DNA of 64,000 nucleotides from Novosphingobium guangzhouense. Its GTDB lineage: Bacteria; Pseudomonadota; Alphaproteobacteria; Sphingomonadales; Sphingomonadaceae. Numbering within the stretch: the stretch's first letter is position 1; each line of letters opens with the position of its first letter. A program made the position numbers and the translations under genes. The stretch spans positions 48,323 to 112,322 of the forward strand of contig NZ_LYMM01000027.1 of assembly GCF_002896965.1 (NCBI RefSeq), read 5' to 3'. Shown here piece by piece: positions 26,576-36,896 of the stretch. The notes beneath the pieces were generated by a model. It worked only from the letters and a program-made list of their open reading frames with translations, made no database searches and had not been told where the DNA came from.

Positions 26576-27973
26576 TTACAGACATTCCGCCAGCGCCAGC
26601 GGCACCGCCTCGGCCAGTTGCCCCGCCGTGAAGGCAGGCGGGCAAAGCCGCGCCGCCTCGCCATGAAGCCACACTCCTTCGCAGGCCGCATCGAAAGCAT
26701 CGCGACCGGTCGCCACGCGGCTGGCGATCACGCCTGCCAGCACGTCCCCGGTGCCTGCGGTGGAGAGCCACGGGCTTGCCCGCGCGGCGCAGGCGATCCG
26801 GCCATCCGGCGCGGCGACCACGGTGTCCGGCCCTTTGGCGACGACGACCATCCCGCTTGCCGCCGCCAGCGCCAGCGCGCGTTCGGGCCGCGTGCCTGCG
26901 CCGTCGAGGTCGAAGGCCCGCTCCAGCGCCACCAGTTCGCCTTCATGCGGAGTGGCGATGACGGCGGCGTCGCGCTCTGCCAGATGGCGCGGAGCCAGCA
27001 GCACCAGCGCATCGGCGTCGATCACCACCGGCACCGCGTCCGCCAGCGCCACCGCCAGCCGTTCACGCGCGGTGCCGTCGCGACCAAGGCCGGGGCCGAC
27101 CAGCACCGCCGTGTTGCGGTCATCGACAAGAACGTCACTGAGGTGACCCTGATCGACCACGAGGTCGGCGGGCACGTTGCGCTTGCTTTCGGCGAAGAGC
27201 TTCACATAACCCGCCCCGGCCCGCTGCGCCGCGATCCCGGCAAGCACCGCCGCACCCGGCATCGCCCCGCCGACCACAGCAAGCAGCCCGCGCCGGTATT
27301 TGTGCGCGTCCGCCGTTGGCGCCTGAACCTGTGGCTTTGCGATCGCCAGCGCCGCGCCCGGCACCGCACCCACACCGATCGGCACGCGTTGCAAGCGCCC
27401 CATCCGGGCACTGGCAGGCATCAGGAAATGCGCGAACTTCCACGCCCCCAGCGCGATCGTCAAATCGTAGACCGGCAGCCGTTCGTTAAGCAGCATCCCG
27501 GAGTCGGACTGCACTCCGCTTGGCAGATCAACTGCCACCAGCCGCTGATGCGCGGCGGCCAGCCGGTTGAGCAGCTCTGCATGTTCAGCCGACAGGGGCC
27601 GTGTCAGCCCGGTGCCGAACAGACAGTCGACCAGCACGTCGCCGGTCGCGTCCGCATCGGGGCCAAGCACTTCGCCGCCGAACAGCGCACGCGCCTTGCG
27701 GCAAGCGTCGGTGGCAGGCTCTGCAGCGGCGACGACGCGGGCGTGGCCGCCCCGTTCACGGATAGCCTCTGCAAGGACGTAGCCGTCGCCGCCATTGTTG
27801 CCGGGGCCGCACAGCACCGTCACCCGGCGGTGCCCCGCCATGCGCCAGACCCATTCGGCAGCGCCCCGCCCCGCAACCTGCATCAGCGCATCGACGCTGG
27901 CACCGGCGTCGATCAGCGCCTGTTCGGCATCGCGCATCTGGTTGGCGGCAAGGATCTGGCTATCGTGGGGCAT
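26576..27973 (-). CDS. nnr: Bifunctional NAD(P)H-hydrate repair enzyme
   Basis: Repairs hydrated NAD(P)H. The N-terminal epimerase domain (about 1-210) has CGPGNNGGDGYVLA; the C-terminal ADP-dependent dehydratase domain (about 220-465) has VGPGLGRDG, VIDADAL and STAGTGDVLAG. The 465-residue length is near the usual for the fused form. Its start overlaps the end of the lipoprotein gene upstream by 14 bases, so the two are likely co-transcribed. Confidence 0.93.
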   Translation of the reverse strand: MPHDSQILAANQMRDAEQALIDAGASVDALMQVAGRGAAEWVWRMAGHRRVTVLCGPGNNGGDGYVLAEAIRERGGHARVVAAAEPATDACRKARALFGGEVLGPDADATGDVLVDCLFGTGLTRPLSAEHAELLNRLAAAHQRLVAVDLPSGVQSDSGMLLNERLPVYDLTIALGAWKFAHFLMPASARMGRLQRVPIGVGAVPGAALAIAKPQVQAPTADAHKYRRGLLAVVGGAMPGAAVLAGIAAQRAGAGYVKLFAESKRNVPADLVVDQGHLSDVLVDDRNTAVLVGPGLGRDGTARERLAVALADAVPVVIDADALVLLAPRHLAERDAAVIATPHEGELVALERAFDLDGAGTRPERALALAAASGMVVVAKGPDTVVAAPDGRIACAARASPWLSTAGTGDVLAGVIASRVATGRDAFDAACEGVWLHGEAARLCPPAFTAGQLAEAVPLALAECL

Positions 27974-28334
27974 CTGGCTTCACCGTCGCGGGAAAAAGGT
28001 AGCGGTCGGTCCCGACGAGAACGTCGAGCCGGTCTCCCGCCAAGCGTACCCGCGGCGGCGTGGCGCTGTCCAGCGTGGTAACCCCGCTGCCGTCCTTCTT
28101 CACTGCAAAACGGCGATAGGCACCATCCGGGTGGTGCACGATCAGGGTGAGCCTGCCGCCCTTCTCGATCCGTTCGACCGAACAGGCGGGCTTGAGTTCG
28201 GGCGCACCGCCAACTGCACAGTCGATATGTTCACGCGCGATATCGACGGGCCCCGGCTCCTTCTCCCCCGAACAGGCGGCAAGGATGGCGAGGCAGGCCA
28301 GCGGCGCGAGCCGGGAATATATAGGGCAGGTCAT
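27960..28334 (-). CDS. Small lipoprotein of unknown function
   Basis: A 124-residue protein with a lipoprotein signal ending LAILAAC. The mature part has two further Cys and a beta-rich look (LTLIVHHPDGAYRRFAV, VRLAGDRLDVLVGTDRYLFPA). It overlaps nnr by 14 bases. No family is recognised. Confidence 0.65.
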   Translation of the reverse strand: MTCPIYSRLAPLACLAILAACSGEKEPGPVDIAREHIDCAVGGAPELKPACSVERIEKGGRLTLIVHHPDGAYRRFAVKKDGSGVTTLDSATPPRVRLAGDRLDVLVGTDRYLFPATVKPDAPR

Positions 28335-28417
28335 GCCTCTGCCAACGCACAGGCAAGCGCGAGGCTCCGGGCCTGCTCAAGCAGCAGGGGGAAGGATGCC
28401 CCTCCCCCCGCCAGCCA

Positions 28418-30274
28418 TTATCCGCGCTTCAGCTGGGTAACGTCGCGCACGGCGCCCTTCGAAGCGCTGGTGGTCATCGCCGCATAGGCCTGCAGCGCGG
28501 CCGAAACCTTGCGCGGGCGCGGGTGAACCGGCGACCATGCATCGGCACCGCGGGCTTCCTGTTGCGAGCGGCGGTGCGCCATGACCTCGTCCGAAATCAT
28601 CAGGTTGATGGTACGGCCGGGGATGTCGATTTCGATGGTATCGCCGTTCTCGACAAGGCCGATCTCGCCGCCTTCGGCTGCTTCGGGCGAAGCATGACCG
28701 ATCGAAAGGCCCGAAGTGCCGCCCGAAAAACGCCCGTCGGTCAGCAGGGCGCAGGCCTTCCCCAGCCCCTTCGACTTGAGGTAGCTGGTGGGGTAGAGCA
28801 TTTCCTGCATACCCGGACCGCCGCGCGGCCCTTCGTAACGGATGACCACCACGGTTTCCGCCACGACTTCGCCGCCAAGAATGCCCGCGACCGCTGCGTC
28901 CTGCGATTCGTAGACCCGCGCGGTGCCGGTGAACTTGAGGATGCTTTCGTCCACGCCCGCCGTCTTCACGATGCATCCATCGCGCGCGATATTGCCGTAG
29001 AGCACCGCAATGCCGCCGTCCTGGCTGAAGGCGTGCTCCTTGCTGCGGATGACGCCGTTCTCGCGGTCGAGGTCAAGTTCCTTCCAGCGCGCCGACTGGC
29101 TGAAGGCCGTCTGCGTCGGTACGCCGCCAGGCGCGGCCTTGTAGAATTCCTGCACCGAAGCCTCGGTGGTGCGGCTGGTGTCCCAGCGTTCGATCGCCTC
29201 ACCCAGCGTGCGGCTGTGCACGGTCGGCAGGTCGGTGTGCAGCAGCCCTGCCCGCTCCAGCTGGCCAAGGATCGCGTAAATGCCGCCTGCGCGGTGAACG
29301 TCCTCCATGTGGACATCGGCCTTGGCCGGGGCGACCTTAGACAGACACGGCACCTGACGGCTGAGACGGTCGATGTCGGCCATGGTGAAATCCACGCCCG
29401 CCTCATGCGCGGCGGCCAGCAGGTGTAGCACCGTGTTGGTCGAACCGCCCATCGCGATATCAAGGCTCATCGCATTCTCGAACGCCTTGAAGCTGGCGAT
29501 GCTGCGCGGCAGCACGGATGCGTCGTCCTGCTCGTAATAGCGCTGGCACATGTCCACCGCGACGCGGCCCGCTTCCAGGAACAGGCGCTCGCGGTCAGAG
29601 TGGGTTGCCAGCGTCGAACCGTTGCCCGGCAGCGAAAGGCCCAGCGCTTCGGTGAGGCAGTTCATCGAATTGGCGGTGAACATCCCCGAGCACGAACCGC
29701 AGGTCGGACAGGCCGAACGCTCGATCGCCTTCACTTCCTCGTCGGTGTAGCTTTCGTCAGCAGCCGCAACCATCGCATCAACCAGATCGAGCGCATGCTC
29801 CTTGCCGCGCAGCACGACCTTGCCGGCCTCCATCGGACCGCCCGAAACGAACACGACCGGGATGTTGATACGCATTGCGGCCATCAGCATGCCGGGCGTG
29901 ATCTTGTCGCAGTTGGAGATGCAGACCATGGCGTCGGCACAATGGGCGTTGACCATGTATTCCACGCTGTCGGCAATAAGATCGCGGCTGGGCAGCGAAT
30001 AGAGCATGCCGTCGTGGCCCATGGCGATACCGTCATCGACCGCGATGGTGTTGAATTCCTTGGCGACGCCGCCCGCGGCCTCGATCTCGCGCGCGACCAG
30101 CTGGCCCAGATCCTTGAGGTGGACGTGGCCGGGCACGAACTGCGTGAACGAGTTCACCACCGCGATGATCGGCTTGCCGAAATCGCCGTCCTTCATCCCC
30201 GTCGCGCGCCAGAGCCCGCGCGCGCCCGCCATGTTGCGGCCGTGAGTCGAGGTGCGTGAACGAAGGGCGGGCAT
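28418..30274 (-). CDS. ilvD: Dihydroxy-acid dehydratase
   Basis: Iron-sulfur enzyme of valine, leucine and isoleucine synthesis that dehydrates dihydroxy acids to 2-keto acids. It has 618 residues, matching the long IlvD class. Cluster ligands lie in [12 protein letters not shown] and [34 protein letters not shown] and [24 protein letters not shown] are family signatures. ATG at 30274 has GGAG eight bases upstream; an ATG 21 bases earlier is less well placed. Confidence 0.96.
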   Translation of the reverse strand: MPALRSRTSTHGRNMAGARGLWRATGMKDGDFGKPIIAVVNSFTQFVPGHVHLKDLGQLVAREIEAAGGVAKEFNTIAVDDGIAMGHDGMLYSLPSRDLIADSVEYMVNAHCADAMVCISNCDKITPGMLMAAMRINIPVVFVSGGPMEAGKVVLRGKEHALDLVDAMVAAADESYTDEEVKAIERSACPTCGSCSGMFTANSMNCLTEALGLSLPGNGSTLATHSDRERLFLEAGRVAVDMCQRYYEQDDASVLPRSIASFKAFENAMSLDIAMGGSTNTVLHLLAAAHEAGVDFTMADIDRLSRQVPCLSKVAPAKADVHMEDVHRAGGIYAILGQLERAGLLHTDLPTVHSRTLGEAIERWDTSRTTEASVQEFYKAAPGGVPTQTAFSQSARWKELDLDRENGVIRSKEHAFSQDGGIAVLYGNIARDGCIVKTAGVDESILKFTGTARVYESQDAAVAGILGGEVVAETVVVIRYEGPRGGPGMQEMLYPTSYLKSKGLGKACALLTDGRFSGGTSGLSIGHASPEAAEGGEIGLVENGDTIEIDIPGRTINLMISDEVMAHRRSQQEARGADAWSPVHPRPRKVSAALQAYAAMTTSASKGAVRDVTQLKRG

Positions 30275-30379
30275 CGTGGGAACTCCAAACGTCATGGGTG
30301 CGCGGGTTTTTCGCGCTGGCTGGAGCCGCCCCTACACGGTGATTGATTTCAATTCAACGCTGGTTTCAGAAACTTTATT

Positions 30380-31126
30380 TCATTTCAGCTTGCCCACGAC
30401 TTCACGGCACAGGCCTGTCATCACGCGCGCCCATTCCTCCTGCCCTGCTTCCTCGGCGATGAGATCCTGCCGGATCTCTATGCTGAGGTAGGGCAACCCG
30501 TTCGGTTCTGCATGGCGGTTCATCGATGCGTTGAGCAGCTTGCCCGAATAGGGCTCCTGATCGCCGGTGACGAAGCCCTGCGCCTCAAGCCAGGGAATGG
30601 CGATGCGCGCGGCGCGTTCATCCTCGTTATAGAGCACGCCCACCTGCCACGGGCGCGGGCGGGTGCAGGTGGCAAGGCCGGGGGTGAAGCTGTGCAGCGA
30701 CAGGATCAGCGCCGGGGGAGTCTGTGCGAGCTGTGCGGCCAGCGCCGCGTGGTAGGGATCGAAGAACCGGTCCACCCGCGCCTGCCGCTCCTGCGGGGTC
30801 AGCATGTTGCCGGGTATCGCATGGCCGTCGCTGATCTCGGGCATCATGCCGGGAACGTCGTACGTGCGATTGAAGTCGCACACAAGGCGGCTGACGTTGC
30901 CCAGCCATGCGGCGGTGCCTGCTTCGACCATGCGCGCGCCGATGGCAGCCACGCCGATGTCGATCGCGATGTGTTCGTCCAGCAGCGCGGCATCGATGCC
31001 AAGATCGATATCGTCAGGCACGCGGTTGGATGCATGGTCGGATACGACCAGCACCCCGCCGGTCACGGGCGTGCCGAGCAGGCGGTGGAACTCGGTTTCC
31101 AAGTGTAACCTCCGATCGTTGCGCAT
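30380..31126 (-). CDS. N-formylglutamate amidohydrolase family protein
   Basis: A 248-residue zinc-hydrolase-like protein. LVVSDHASNRVP, VCDFNR, LSLHSFTP and LSIEIRQDLI are the conserved blocks of the FGase family (HutG-type), which cleaves formylglutamate in histidine breakdown. No other hut gene is nearby; instead it starts seven bases after ispE. Family membership is clear, but the substrate may differ. Confidence 0.85.
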   Translation of the reverse strand: MRNDRRLHLETEFHRLLGTPVTGGVLVVSDHASNRVPDDIDLGIDAALLDEHIAIDIGVAAIGARMVEAGTAAWLGNVSRLVCDFNRTYDVPGMMPEISDGHAIPGNMLTPQERQARVDRFFDPYHAALAAQLAQTPPALILSLHSFTPGLATCTRPRPWQVGVLYNEDERAARIAIPWLEAQGFVTGDQEPYSGKLLNASMNRHAEPNGLPYLSIEIRQDLIAEEAGQEEWARVMTGLCREVVGKLK

Positions 31127-31133
31127 TTACGCC

Positions 31134-31955
31134 TTAGCGCAACTTGCCCTGCATTTTCCACCAGCCCGGTTGACTATCCGCCAGCTTATCCCACGCTGCC
31201 TGCAATTGCGCCCCGGTTTCATAGAGCGCAAAGCACGTGCCCCCCGAACCGGACATGCGCGCAAGGAACGGGGCAGTATCCTGCAGCGCCGCCAGCACAT
31301 CCGCCACTTCGGGGCAGATCGCGATGGCCGGAGCCTCAAGGTCGTTGCGGCCCTCCATCGCGATCCGCCGGACGGAGCCAGTCTGCCCGAAATCCGGCAT
31401 TCCGCCACGATCGACGCCGTCCCACGCCTTGAACACCGGCCCCGTGGGCACTCCCACGCGCGGGTTGACCAGCAGTACCGGGGTGCCCGCAAGGTCGCTC
31501 TCTACCGGTTGCAGGTCCGTGCCGGTGCCGGTGCCGATGCAGGTGGTGGACAGGACGCAGGCCGGCACGTCCGCCCCGAGCCTTGCCGCGCGGTCCCGCC
31601 AGTCGTCAGGCAGGCCATGCGCGCCTTCGACCATGCGGAACACCGCGCCCGCGTCAGCAGAGCCGCCGCCAAGCCCCGCCGCAACGGGCAGGCGCTTTTC
31701 AAGATCGACCGACCACCCGGCGCCATGCGGCAGTGCGGTCAGCGCCTTGGCGACGATATTGCCGAACGGATCGTCGATCTTCCCCGCGAATTCTCCATGC
31801 GTGGCAAGCCAGTCTGCCCCGGCCGGCGACGCACACAGCCGGTCGCCGTCGTCGACGAAGGCAAACAGGGTTTCCAGTTCGTGATACCCGTCCTCACGGC
31901 GGCGGCGGACGTGGAGCGCAAGGTTGATCTTGGCGTAGGCAGTTTCGGTCAGCAT
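31134..31955 (-). CDS. ispE: 4-diphosphocytidyl-2-C-methyl-D-erythritol kinase
   Basis: GHMP kinase of the MEP isoprenoid pathway that phosphorylates CDP-methylerythritol. About 273 residues. AYAKINLALHV at the N-terminus, LPVAAGLGGGSADAG (ATP loop) and RMSGSGGTCFALY are the three GHMP motifs. ATGs at 31955 (MLTETAYAK) and 31967 are both possible. It is followed after seven bases by the FGase gene. Confidence 0.93.
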   Translation of the reverse strand: MLTETAYAKINLALHVRRRREDGYHELETLFAFVDDGDRLCASPAGADWLATHGEFAGKIDDPFGNIVAKALTALPHGAGWSVDLEKRLPVAAGLGGGSADAGAVFRMVEGAHGLPDDWRDRAARLGADVPACVLSTTCIGTGTGTDLQPVESDLAGTPVLLVNPRVGVPTGPVFKAWDGVDRGGMPDFGQTGSVRRIAMEGRNDLEAPAIAICPEVADVLAALQDTAPFLARMSGSGGTCFALYETGAQLQAAWDKLADSQPGWWKMQGKLR

Positions 31956-32049
31956 CGCCCCGTCCATGGCGCGGCGGCGGGCGGGAGGCAAGGTGTGACG
32001 CAGGGTGCGGCGGAACGAGAAAGGGGAGGCGATGCCTCCCCTTTGCACG

Positions 32050-33699
32050 TCACATGTTCGGATAGTTGGGTCCGCCGCCACCTTCCGGCGTGACCCATTC
32101 GATGTTCTGAGTCGGGTCCTTGATGTCGCAGGTCTTGCAGTGGACGCAGTTCTGCGCGTTGATCTGCAGCTTCGGCCCGGAACCGTCGGCATCGACAAAT
32201 TCATAGACCCCGGCCGGGCAATAGCGCGCTTCGGGTCCGGCATAGACCGGCAAGTTCACTTGCGTAGGGATCGAGGGATCCTTCAGCTTGAGGTGGACCG
32301 GCTGGTCTTCTTCATGGTTGGTGAACGAATACGACACGCTGGTCAGACGATCGAAGCTGATGACGCCGTCCGGCTTGGGATAGGCGATCGGCTTGTAAAG
32401 ATCGGCGCGCTGCGTTTCGCTGGCGTCGGTGTGGTGCTTCATCGGCTTGGCGAGGCCGAAGCCGAACAGCGTACGCAGCCACATGTCGGCACCCGCAAGG
32501 ATGGTGCCCAGTTCGCCCCCCCACTTCGCCACCATGGGCTCTGCGTTCTGGACGAGCTTCAGTTCCTTGGCGATCCAGCTGGAGCGCACTGCGTCGTCGT
32601 ATTCCTGCAGGGTGTCCTGCTCGCGCCCGGCCTTGATGGCGGCGGCGATGGATTCGGCTGCCAGCATGCCGCTTTTCATCGCGGTGTGCGTGCCCTTGAT
32701 GCGCGGCACGTTGACGAAGCCTGCCGAGCAGCCCGCCAGCACGCCGCCGGGGAAGGCCAGCTGCGGGACCGACTGCCAGCCGCCTTCGTTGATCGCGCGC
32801 GCGCCATAGGCCACGCGCTTGCCGCCTTCGAGGATGGCGCGGATTTCCGGGTGCTGCTTCCAGCGCTGGAATTCCTCGAACGGATAGATGTACGGGTTCT
32901 TGTAATCGAGTGCCGTCACGAAGCCGAGCGCAACCTGGTTGTTCGCCTGATGGTACAGGAAGCCGCCGCCCCAGGCGTCGTTCTCGCTCATCGGCCAGCC
33001 CTGCGTGTGGATCACGCGGCCGGGGACGTGCTTGTCCGCCGGGATGTCCCACAGTTCCTTGATGCCGATGCCGTAGATCTGCGGCTGGCAATTCGCTTCA
33101 AGGTCGTACTTCGCCTTCAGGCGCTTGGTCAGATGGCCGCGCGCGCCTTCGCAGAACACGGTGTACTTGCCCAGCAGGTTCATGCCGGGCTGATAGTCGC
33201 CTTTGGGATTACCCTCGCGGTCGACGCCCATGTCGCCGGTCTGCACGCCGATCACCGCGCCTGCATCGTCATAAAGGATTTCGGCTGCCGGGAAGCCGGG
33301 GAAAATTTCGATCTCAAGCGCTTCGGCCTGTTCGGCCAGCCACCGGCACAGGTTGCCCAGCGAGCCGGTGTAGTTGCCCTTGTTCGACATGAAGGGCGGC
33401 TGGATGATGTGCGGAAGGGAGAACTTGCCCTTCTTCGTCAGGTGCCAGTGCCAATTGTCGGTAACTGGCGTTTCCGCCAGCGGGCAGCCGTCTTCGCGCC
33501 AGGTCGGCAGCAGTTCGTCGAGCGCCTTGGGATCAATCGTCGCGCCCGAAAGAATGTGCGCGCCGATCTCGGAACCCTTCTCAAGCACGCAGACCTGCAG
33601 TTCCGGGTCCACCTGCTTGAGCCGGATCGCAGTTGCGAGTCCGGCAGGTCCACCGCCCACGACGACAACGTCGTAAGGCATCTCTTCGCGTTCGATCAT
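32050..33699 (-). CDS. Electron transfer flavoprotein-ubiquinone oxidoreductase
   Basis: Inner-membrane-associated enzyme that passes electrons from electron transfer flavoprotein to ubiquinone during fatty acid and amino acid oxidation. It has 549 residues. The FAD motif is VVVVGGGPAGLATAIR; LEKGSEIGAHILSGA follows. The C-terminal [4Fe-4S] ferredoxin-like part has RYCPAGVYEF and NCVHCKTCDIKDP. ATG at 33699 (MIEREEM) has GGGG eight bases upstream. It is divergent from the UDG-like gene. Confidence 0.95.
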   Translation of the reverse strand: MIEREEMPYDVVVVGGGPAGLATAIRLKQVDPELQVCVLEKGSEIGAHILSGATIDPKALDELLPTWREDGCPLAETPVTDNWHWHLTKKGKFSLPHIIQPPFMSNKGNYTGSLGNLCRWLAEQAEALEIEIFPGFPAAEILYDDAGAVIGVQTGDMGVDREGNPKGDYQPGMNLLGKYTVFCEGARGHLTKRLKAKYDLEANCQPQIYGIGIKELWDIPADKHVPGRVIHTQGWPMSENDAWGGGFLYHQANNQVALGFVTALDYKNPYIYPFEEFQRWKQHPEIRAILEGGKRVAYGARAINEGGWQSVPQLAFPGGVLAGCSAGFVNVPRIKGTHTAMKSGMLAAESIAAAIKAGREQDTLQEYDDAVRSSWIAKELKLVQNAEPMVAKWGGELGTILAGADMWLRTLFGFGLAKPMKHHTDASETQRADLYKPIAYPKPDGVISFDRLTSVSYSFTNHEEDQPVHLKLKDPSIPTQVNLPVYAGPEARYCPAGVYEFVDADGSGPKLQINAQNCVHCKTCDIKDPTQNIEWVTPEGGGGPNYPNM

Positions 33700-33791
33700 G
33701 GAAGCCCCGTGCAATCTTTTCGTGTTTAGTCGAGCGATTAAAATACACGAATGCCTTGATTGCTCCCGCGCGTCAGGTCAAGACCCGCGCG

Positions 33792-34538
33792 ATGGATCAA
33801 TCGCCAAATCCGCAATTTCTGGACGATATCACAGGTGCGCTCGACTGGTGGCGGGACGCCGGGGTCGATTCCGACTTTCTCGACGAGCCCGTGGAATGGC
33901 TCGCGCCGCCTGAAGATGAAGGAACACCGGCGCCCCGCCGTCGCCCGGAGCCAAAACCGGACCCGGATGCGCCGCCCCCGCCTGCAAAGCTCGACCCGGC
34001 CAGCCTGCCGGCCGACCTTGCGGCCTTTACGCCATGGTGGCTGACCGAACCGCTGCTCTGCGAAGGCGGCCCTGCGGCCCGCGTTGCACCGCAAGGCAAA
34101 GCCGGTGCGGACCTGATGATCGTGGTCGAGCAACCCGAAGCAGAAGACGGGGAAACCCTGCTGTCCGGCCAGCACGGAAAGCTGCTCGACGCGATCCTCT
34201 TCGCCTGCGGCACAAAGCGCGAGGACGTTTACCTTGCCAGCGCCCTTCCCCGCCATACTCCCGGTGCCAACTGGGCGGCGATGGGGGAGCGTGGAATCGG
34301 CCAGGTTCTCAGGCATCACGTGAGTTTGGTGGGGCCGAATCGGCTGTTTGTCCTTGGCGGAAACGTCCTGCCGCTTATCGGCCACGAATCGCCGCATCGC
34401 CCTGCCATGTTAAGGACTTTCGATCATGAAGGGGGCTCGATACCCCTACTCGCCTCATGGGCGCTTGATGCCTTGCTTGCGCAACCGCGGGCAAAGCCGG
34501 TGCTGTGGAGGGCCTGGCTGGAATGGACCGCCGCCTGA
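33792..34538 (+). CDS. Divergent uracil-DNA glycosylase superfamily protein
   Basis: A 248-residue protein. The N-terminal about 70 residues are acidic and very Pro-rich. The rest looks like the UDG fold of families 4/5: LMIVVEQPEAEDGETLLSGQHGKLLDAIL parallels the GExPGxxED...GxxGxLLD motif, then DVYLASALPRHTPG and FVLGGNVLPLIGHESPHRP. Only two Cys are present, too few for the four-Cys iron-sulfur cluster of family 4, and the usual HP(S/A)P box is replaced by HESPHRP. Activity is therefore doubtful. It leads a possible operon with the lytic transglycosylase and moaB. Confidence 0.6.
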   Translation: MDQSPNPQFLDDITGALDWWRDAGVDSDFLDEPVEWLAPPEDEGTPAPRRRPEPKPDPDAPPPPAKLDPASLPADLAAFTPWWLTEPLLCEGGPAARVAPQGKAGADLMIVVEQPEAEDGETLLSGQHGKLLDAILFACGTKREDVYLASALPRHTPGANWAAMGERGIGQVLRHHVSLVGPNRLFVLGGNVLPLIGHESPHRPAMLRTFDHEGGSIPLLASWALDALLAQPRAKPVLWRAWLEWTAA

Positions 34539-34597
34539 GAGGCGCGGCCGCCGGTCGGTCGGAGCAGGTGAATCGCATAGGATCGCGGGGAATACCT

Positions 34598-36385
34598 TTG
34601 AAACGAATTATCAGGGCCGGACTGGTTACGGGCGCGTGCATCGCTGCCTGCGTGTCTGCAGCGCCCGCCTTCGCCAACAGCGCGGCAGTGGACTATTTCC
34701 GCACCCGCGCCGACCGTACTGCCGTTCCCTCACTGCTCAGCCAGGACGACCGGACCTACTACAAGGCGATGTTCGACGCGATCGACGCCAAGGACTGGTC
34801 GACCGTGCGCAAGATGCTGGCCGATCGTCCCGACGGCCCGCTGCACCAACAGGCCCGCGCCGAATACTACCTCGCCGCCGGTTCGCCCAAGATCGAACTG
34901 AACGACCTGCAGAACTGGCTTTCGCAAGGCACCGAACTGCCGGGCGCGGACCAGATCAGCCGCCTGGCGCTCAAGCGCGGCGCCACCAGTGTTCCCTCGC
35001 TGCCCAGCGAGCAGAGTTTCGCCCGCCTGCCCACCATCGCCAAGCGCGTGCGCCCCTCATCGATCGATGACGGCACGATGCCCGCAGGCATCGCCAACGG
35101 CATTAACGATCGCATCAAGAACGACGATCCGATGGGCGCGCGTCTGCTGCTTGACGGGATCGACGCCAACCTCTCGCCCTCTTCGCAGGCAGAGTGGCGG
35201 CAGAAGGTTGCCTGGAGCTTCTACATCGAGAACCAGGACGCCAACGCCTACCAGATGGCGCAGATCGCGGCACTGGGCCAGGGCCCCTGGGTCGGGGAGG
35301 CATGGTGGACCGCCGGGCTCGCCGCATGGCGCCTGGGCGACTGCGACGGTGCCTCCGATGCTTTCGCCAAGGCCGCACGGTCTTCGGACAATGCCGAACT
35401 GACGGCGGCTGCGCATTACTGGAACAGCCGTTCGCTGGTGCGCTGCCGCAAGCCCGAGCAGGCCAGCGCCGCGCTGCGCCTTGCCGCCGCGCGCGACGAG
35501 ACTCTCTATGGCATGCTGGCCGCTGAACAGCTGGGCCTCAAACTGCCTGAACAGCACGCTGCGGCCGACTTTACGCAGGCCGACTGGCAGCAGCTGCGCG
35601 CCAGCCCGAACGTGCGTGCCGCCGTCGAACTGGCGGAGATCGGCAAGGATGGGCTTGCCGACGAAGTGTTGCGCCATCAGGCCCGCATCGGCGATGCTTC
35701 CCAGTACGCCCCGCTGACCCGCCTTGCCCGCGATCTCGGCTTGCCGGGCACGCAGCTGTGGATGGCCTACAATGCGCCCTACGGCGGCAAGCCCGAACCT
35801 GCCACGCGCTTTCCAACGCCAAAGTGGACCCCGGTGGGCGGCTGGAAGGTCGATCCCGCGCTGGTCTATGCCCATGCGCTGCAGGAATCGGTGTTCCGCG
35901 CCAGCGTCGTCAGCCCGGCAGGAGCGCGCGGCCTGATGCAGATCATGCCCGCTGCCGCGCAGGATCACGCGGGCTCGCTAGGCTATTCCGGCAACGCCTC
36001 CGACCTCAACAAGCCCGAGGTCAACCTCGCCTTCGGCCAGCGCCATCTTGAGGCGCTGAAAAACGATCCGGGCACACAGGGTCTGCTGCCCAAGGTCATG
36101 GCGGCCTACAATGCAGGGCCGCTGCCGGTGCGCCGTTGGAACACCGAGGTGAACAGCCAGGGCGATCCGCTGCTGTGGATCGAATCGCTCCCCTACTGGG
36201 AGACGCGCGGCTACGTGAACATCGTCATGCGCAATTACTGGATGTATGAACGCCAGGCCGGCGGCGCGTCCGAAAGCCGCATGGAACTCGTACAGGGCAT
36301 GTGGCCGACCTTCCCCGGCCTTGCCGGATCGGAAGGCGTGCGCATGGCCGCTAATGGAGCAATCGTGCGTGGCCATCGACCCTGA
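34598..36385 (+). CDS. Soluble lytic murein transglycosylase
   Basis: Slt70-type periplasmic enzyme that cleaves peptidoglycan to anhydro-muropeptides. From the TTG start it has 595 residues with a signal peptide (GACIAACVSAAPAFA). A long alpha-helical superhelix of TPR-like repeats comes before the C-terminal SLT domain, where ALQESVFRASVVSPAGARGLMQIMP holds the catalytic Glu. The TTG at 34598 has GGGGA six bases upstream and gives a clean signal peptide; GTG at 34568 is the alternative. It overlaps moaB. Confidence 0.9.
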   Translation: MKRIIRAGLVTGACIAACVSAAPAFANSAAVDYFRTRADRTAVPSLLSQDDRTYYKAMFDAIDAKDWSTVRKMLADRPDGPLHQQARAEYYLAAGSPKIELNDLQNWLSQGTELPGADQISRLALKRGATSVPSLPSEQSFARLPTIAKRVRPSSIDDGTMPAGIANGINDRIKNDDPMGARLLLDGIDANLSPSSQAEWRQKVAWSFYIENQDANAYQMAQIAALGQGPWVGEAWWTAGLAAWRLGDCDGASDAFAKAARSSDNAELTAAAHYWNSRSLVRCRKPEQASAALRLAAARDETLYGMLAAEQLGLKLPEQHAAADFTQADWQQLRASPNVRAAVELAEIGKDGLADEVLRHQARIGDASQYAPLTRLARDLGLPGTQLWMAYNAPYGGKPEPATRFPTPKWTPVGGWKVDPALVYAHALQESVFRASVVSPAGARGLMQIMPAAAQDHAGSLGYSGNASDLNKPEVNLAFGQRHLEALKNDPGTQGLLPKVMAAYNAGPLPVRRWNTEVNSQGDPLLWIESLPYWETRGYVNIVMRNYWMYERQAGGASESRMELVQGMWPTFPGLAGSEGVRMAANGAIVRGHRP

Positions 36386-36896
36386 ACGTATCTTCAAACC
36401 GATCAACATCGCACTGCTTACCGTTTCCGACACCCGCACCGCCGCCAACGACACTTCGGGCGACATCCTTGCCCAGCGCATCGTCGGTGCCGGGCATACG
36501 CTGGTACACCGCACGATCCAGCGTGACGATGCAGGGCAGATTGCAGCGCTGTTCGGCCAGTGGATCGACGACCCGCAAGTCGACGCGATCGTTTCCACCG
36601 GTGGCACCGGGCTGACCGGCCGCGACGTCACGCCCGAAGCCCTCGGCATGCTGGGCGGGCGCGAGATTCCCGGCTTTGGCGAACTGTTCCGCTGGCTCAG
36701 CTACAAGACCATCGGCACATCCACGGTGCAGAGCCGCGCCATGGCCGTTGTCGCGCGCGGCACCTACGTGTTCGCGCTGCCCGGATCGAACGGCGCGGTG
36801 AAGGACGGGTGGGACGGTATCCTTGCCGAACAACTCGACAGCCGCAATCGCCCCTGCAACTTCGTGGAACTCATGCCCCGCCTTCTGGAAAGCTGA
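36369..36896 (+). CDS. moaB: Molybdenum cofactor biosynthesis protein MoaB
   Basis: Molybdopterin adenylyltransferase-like protein, 175 residues. LLTVSDTRTAANDTSGD, STGGTGLTGRDVTPEA, ARGTYVFALPGSNGAVKDGW and LMPRLL are MoaB/MogA family blocks. The GTG at 36369 has GGAG nine bases upstream, inside the end of the transglycosylase gene, so the genes overlap by 17 bases. An ATG at 36354 is the alternative. Confidence 0.92.
   Translation: MAIDPERIFKPINIALLTVSDTRTAANDTSGDILAQRIVGAGHTLVHRTIQRDDAGQIAALFGQWIDDPQVDAIVSTGGTGLTGRDVTPEALGMLGGREIPGFGELFRWLSYKTIGTSTVQSRAMAVVARGTYVFALPGSNGAVKDGWDGILAEQLDSRNRPCNFVELMPRLLES

Noticed and set aside
25991..28081. 696-codon plus-strand frame
   Set aside because: It covers the methyltransferase and nnr genes in reverse; Arg/Pro-rich composition typical of a shadow frame.
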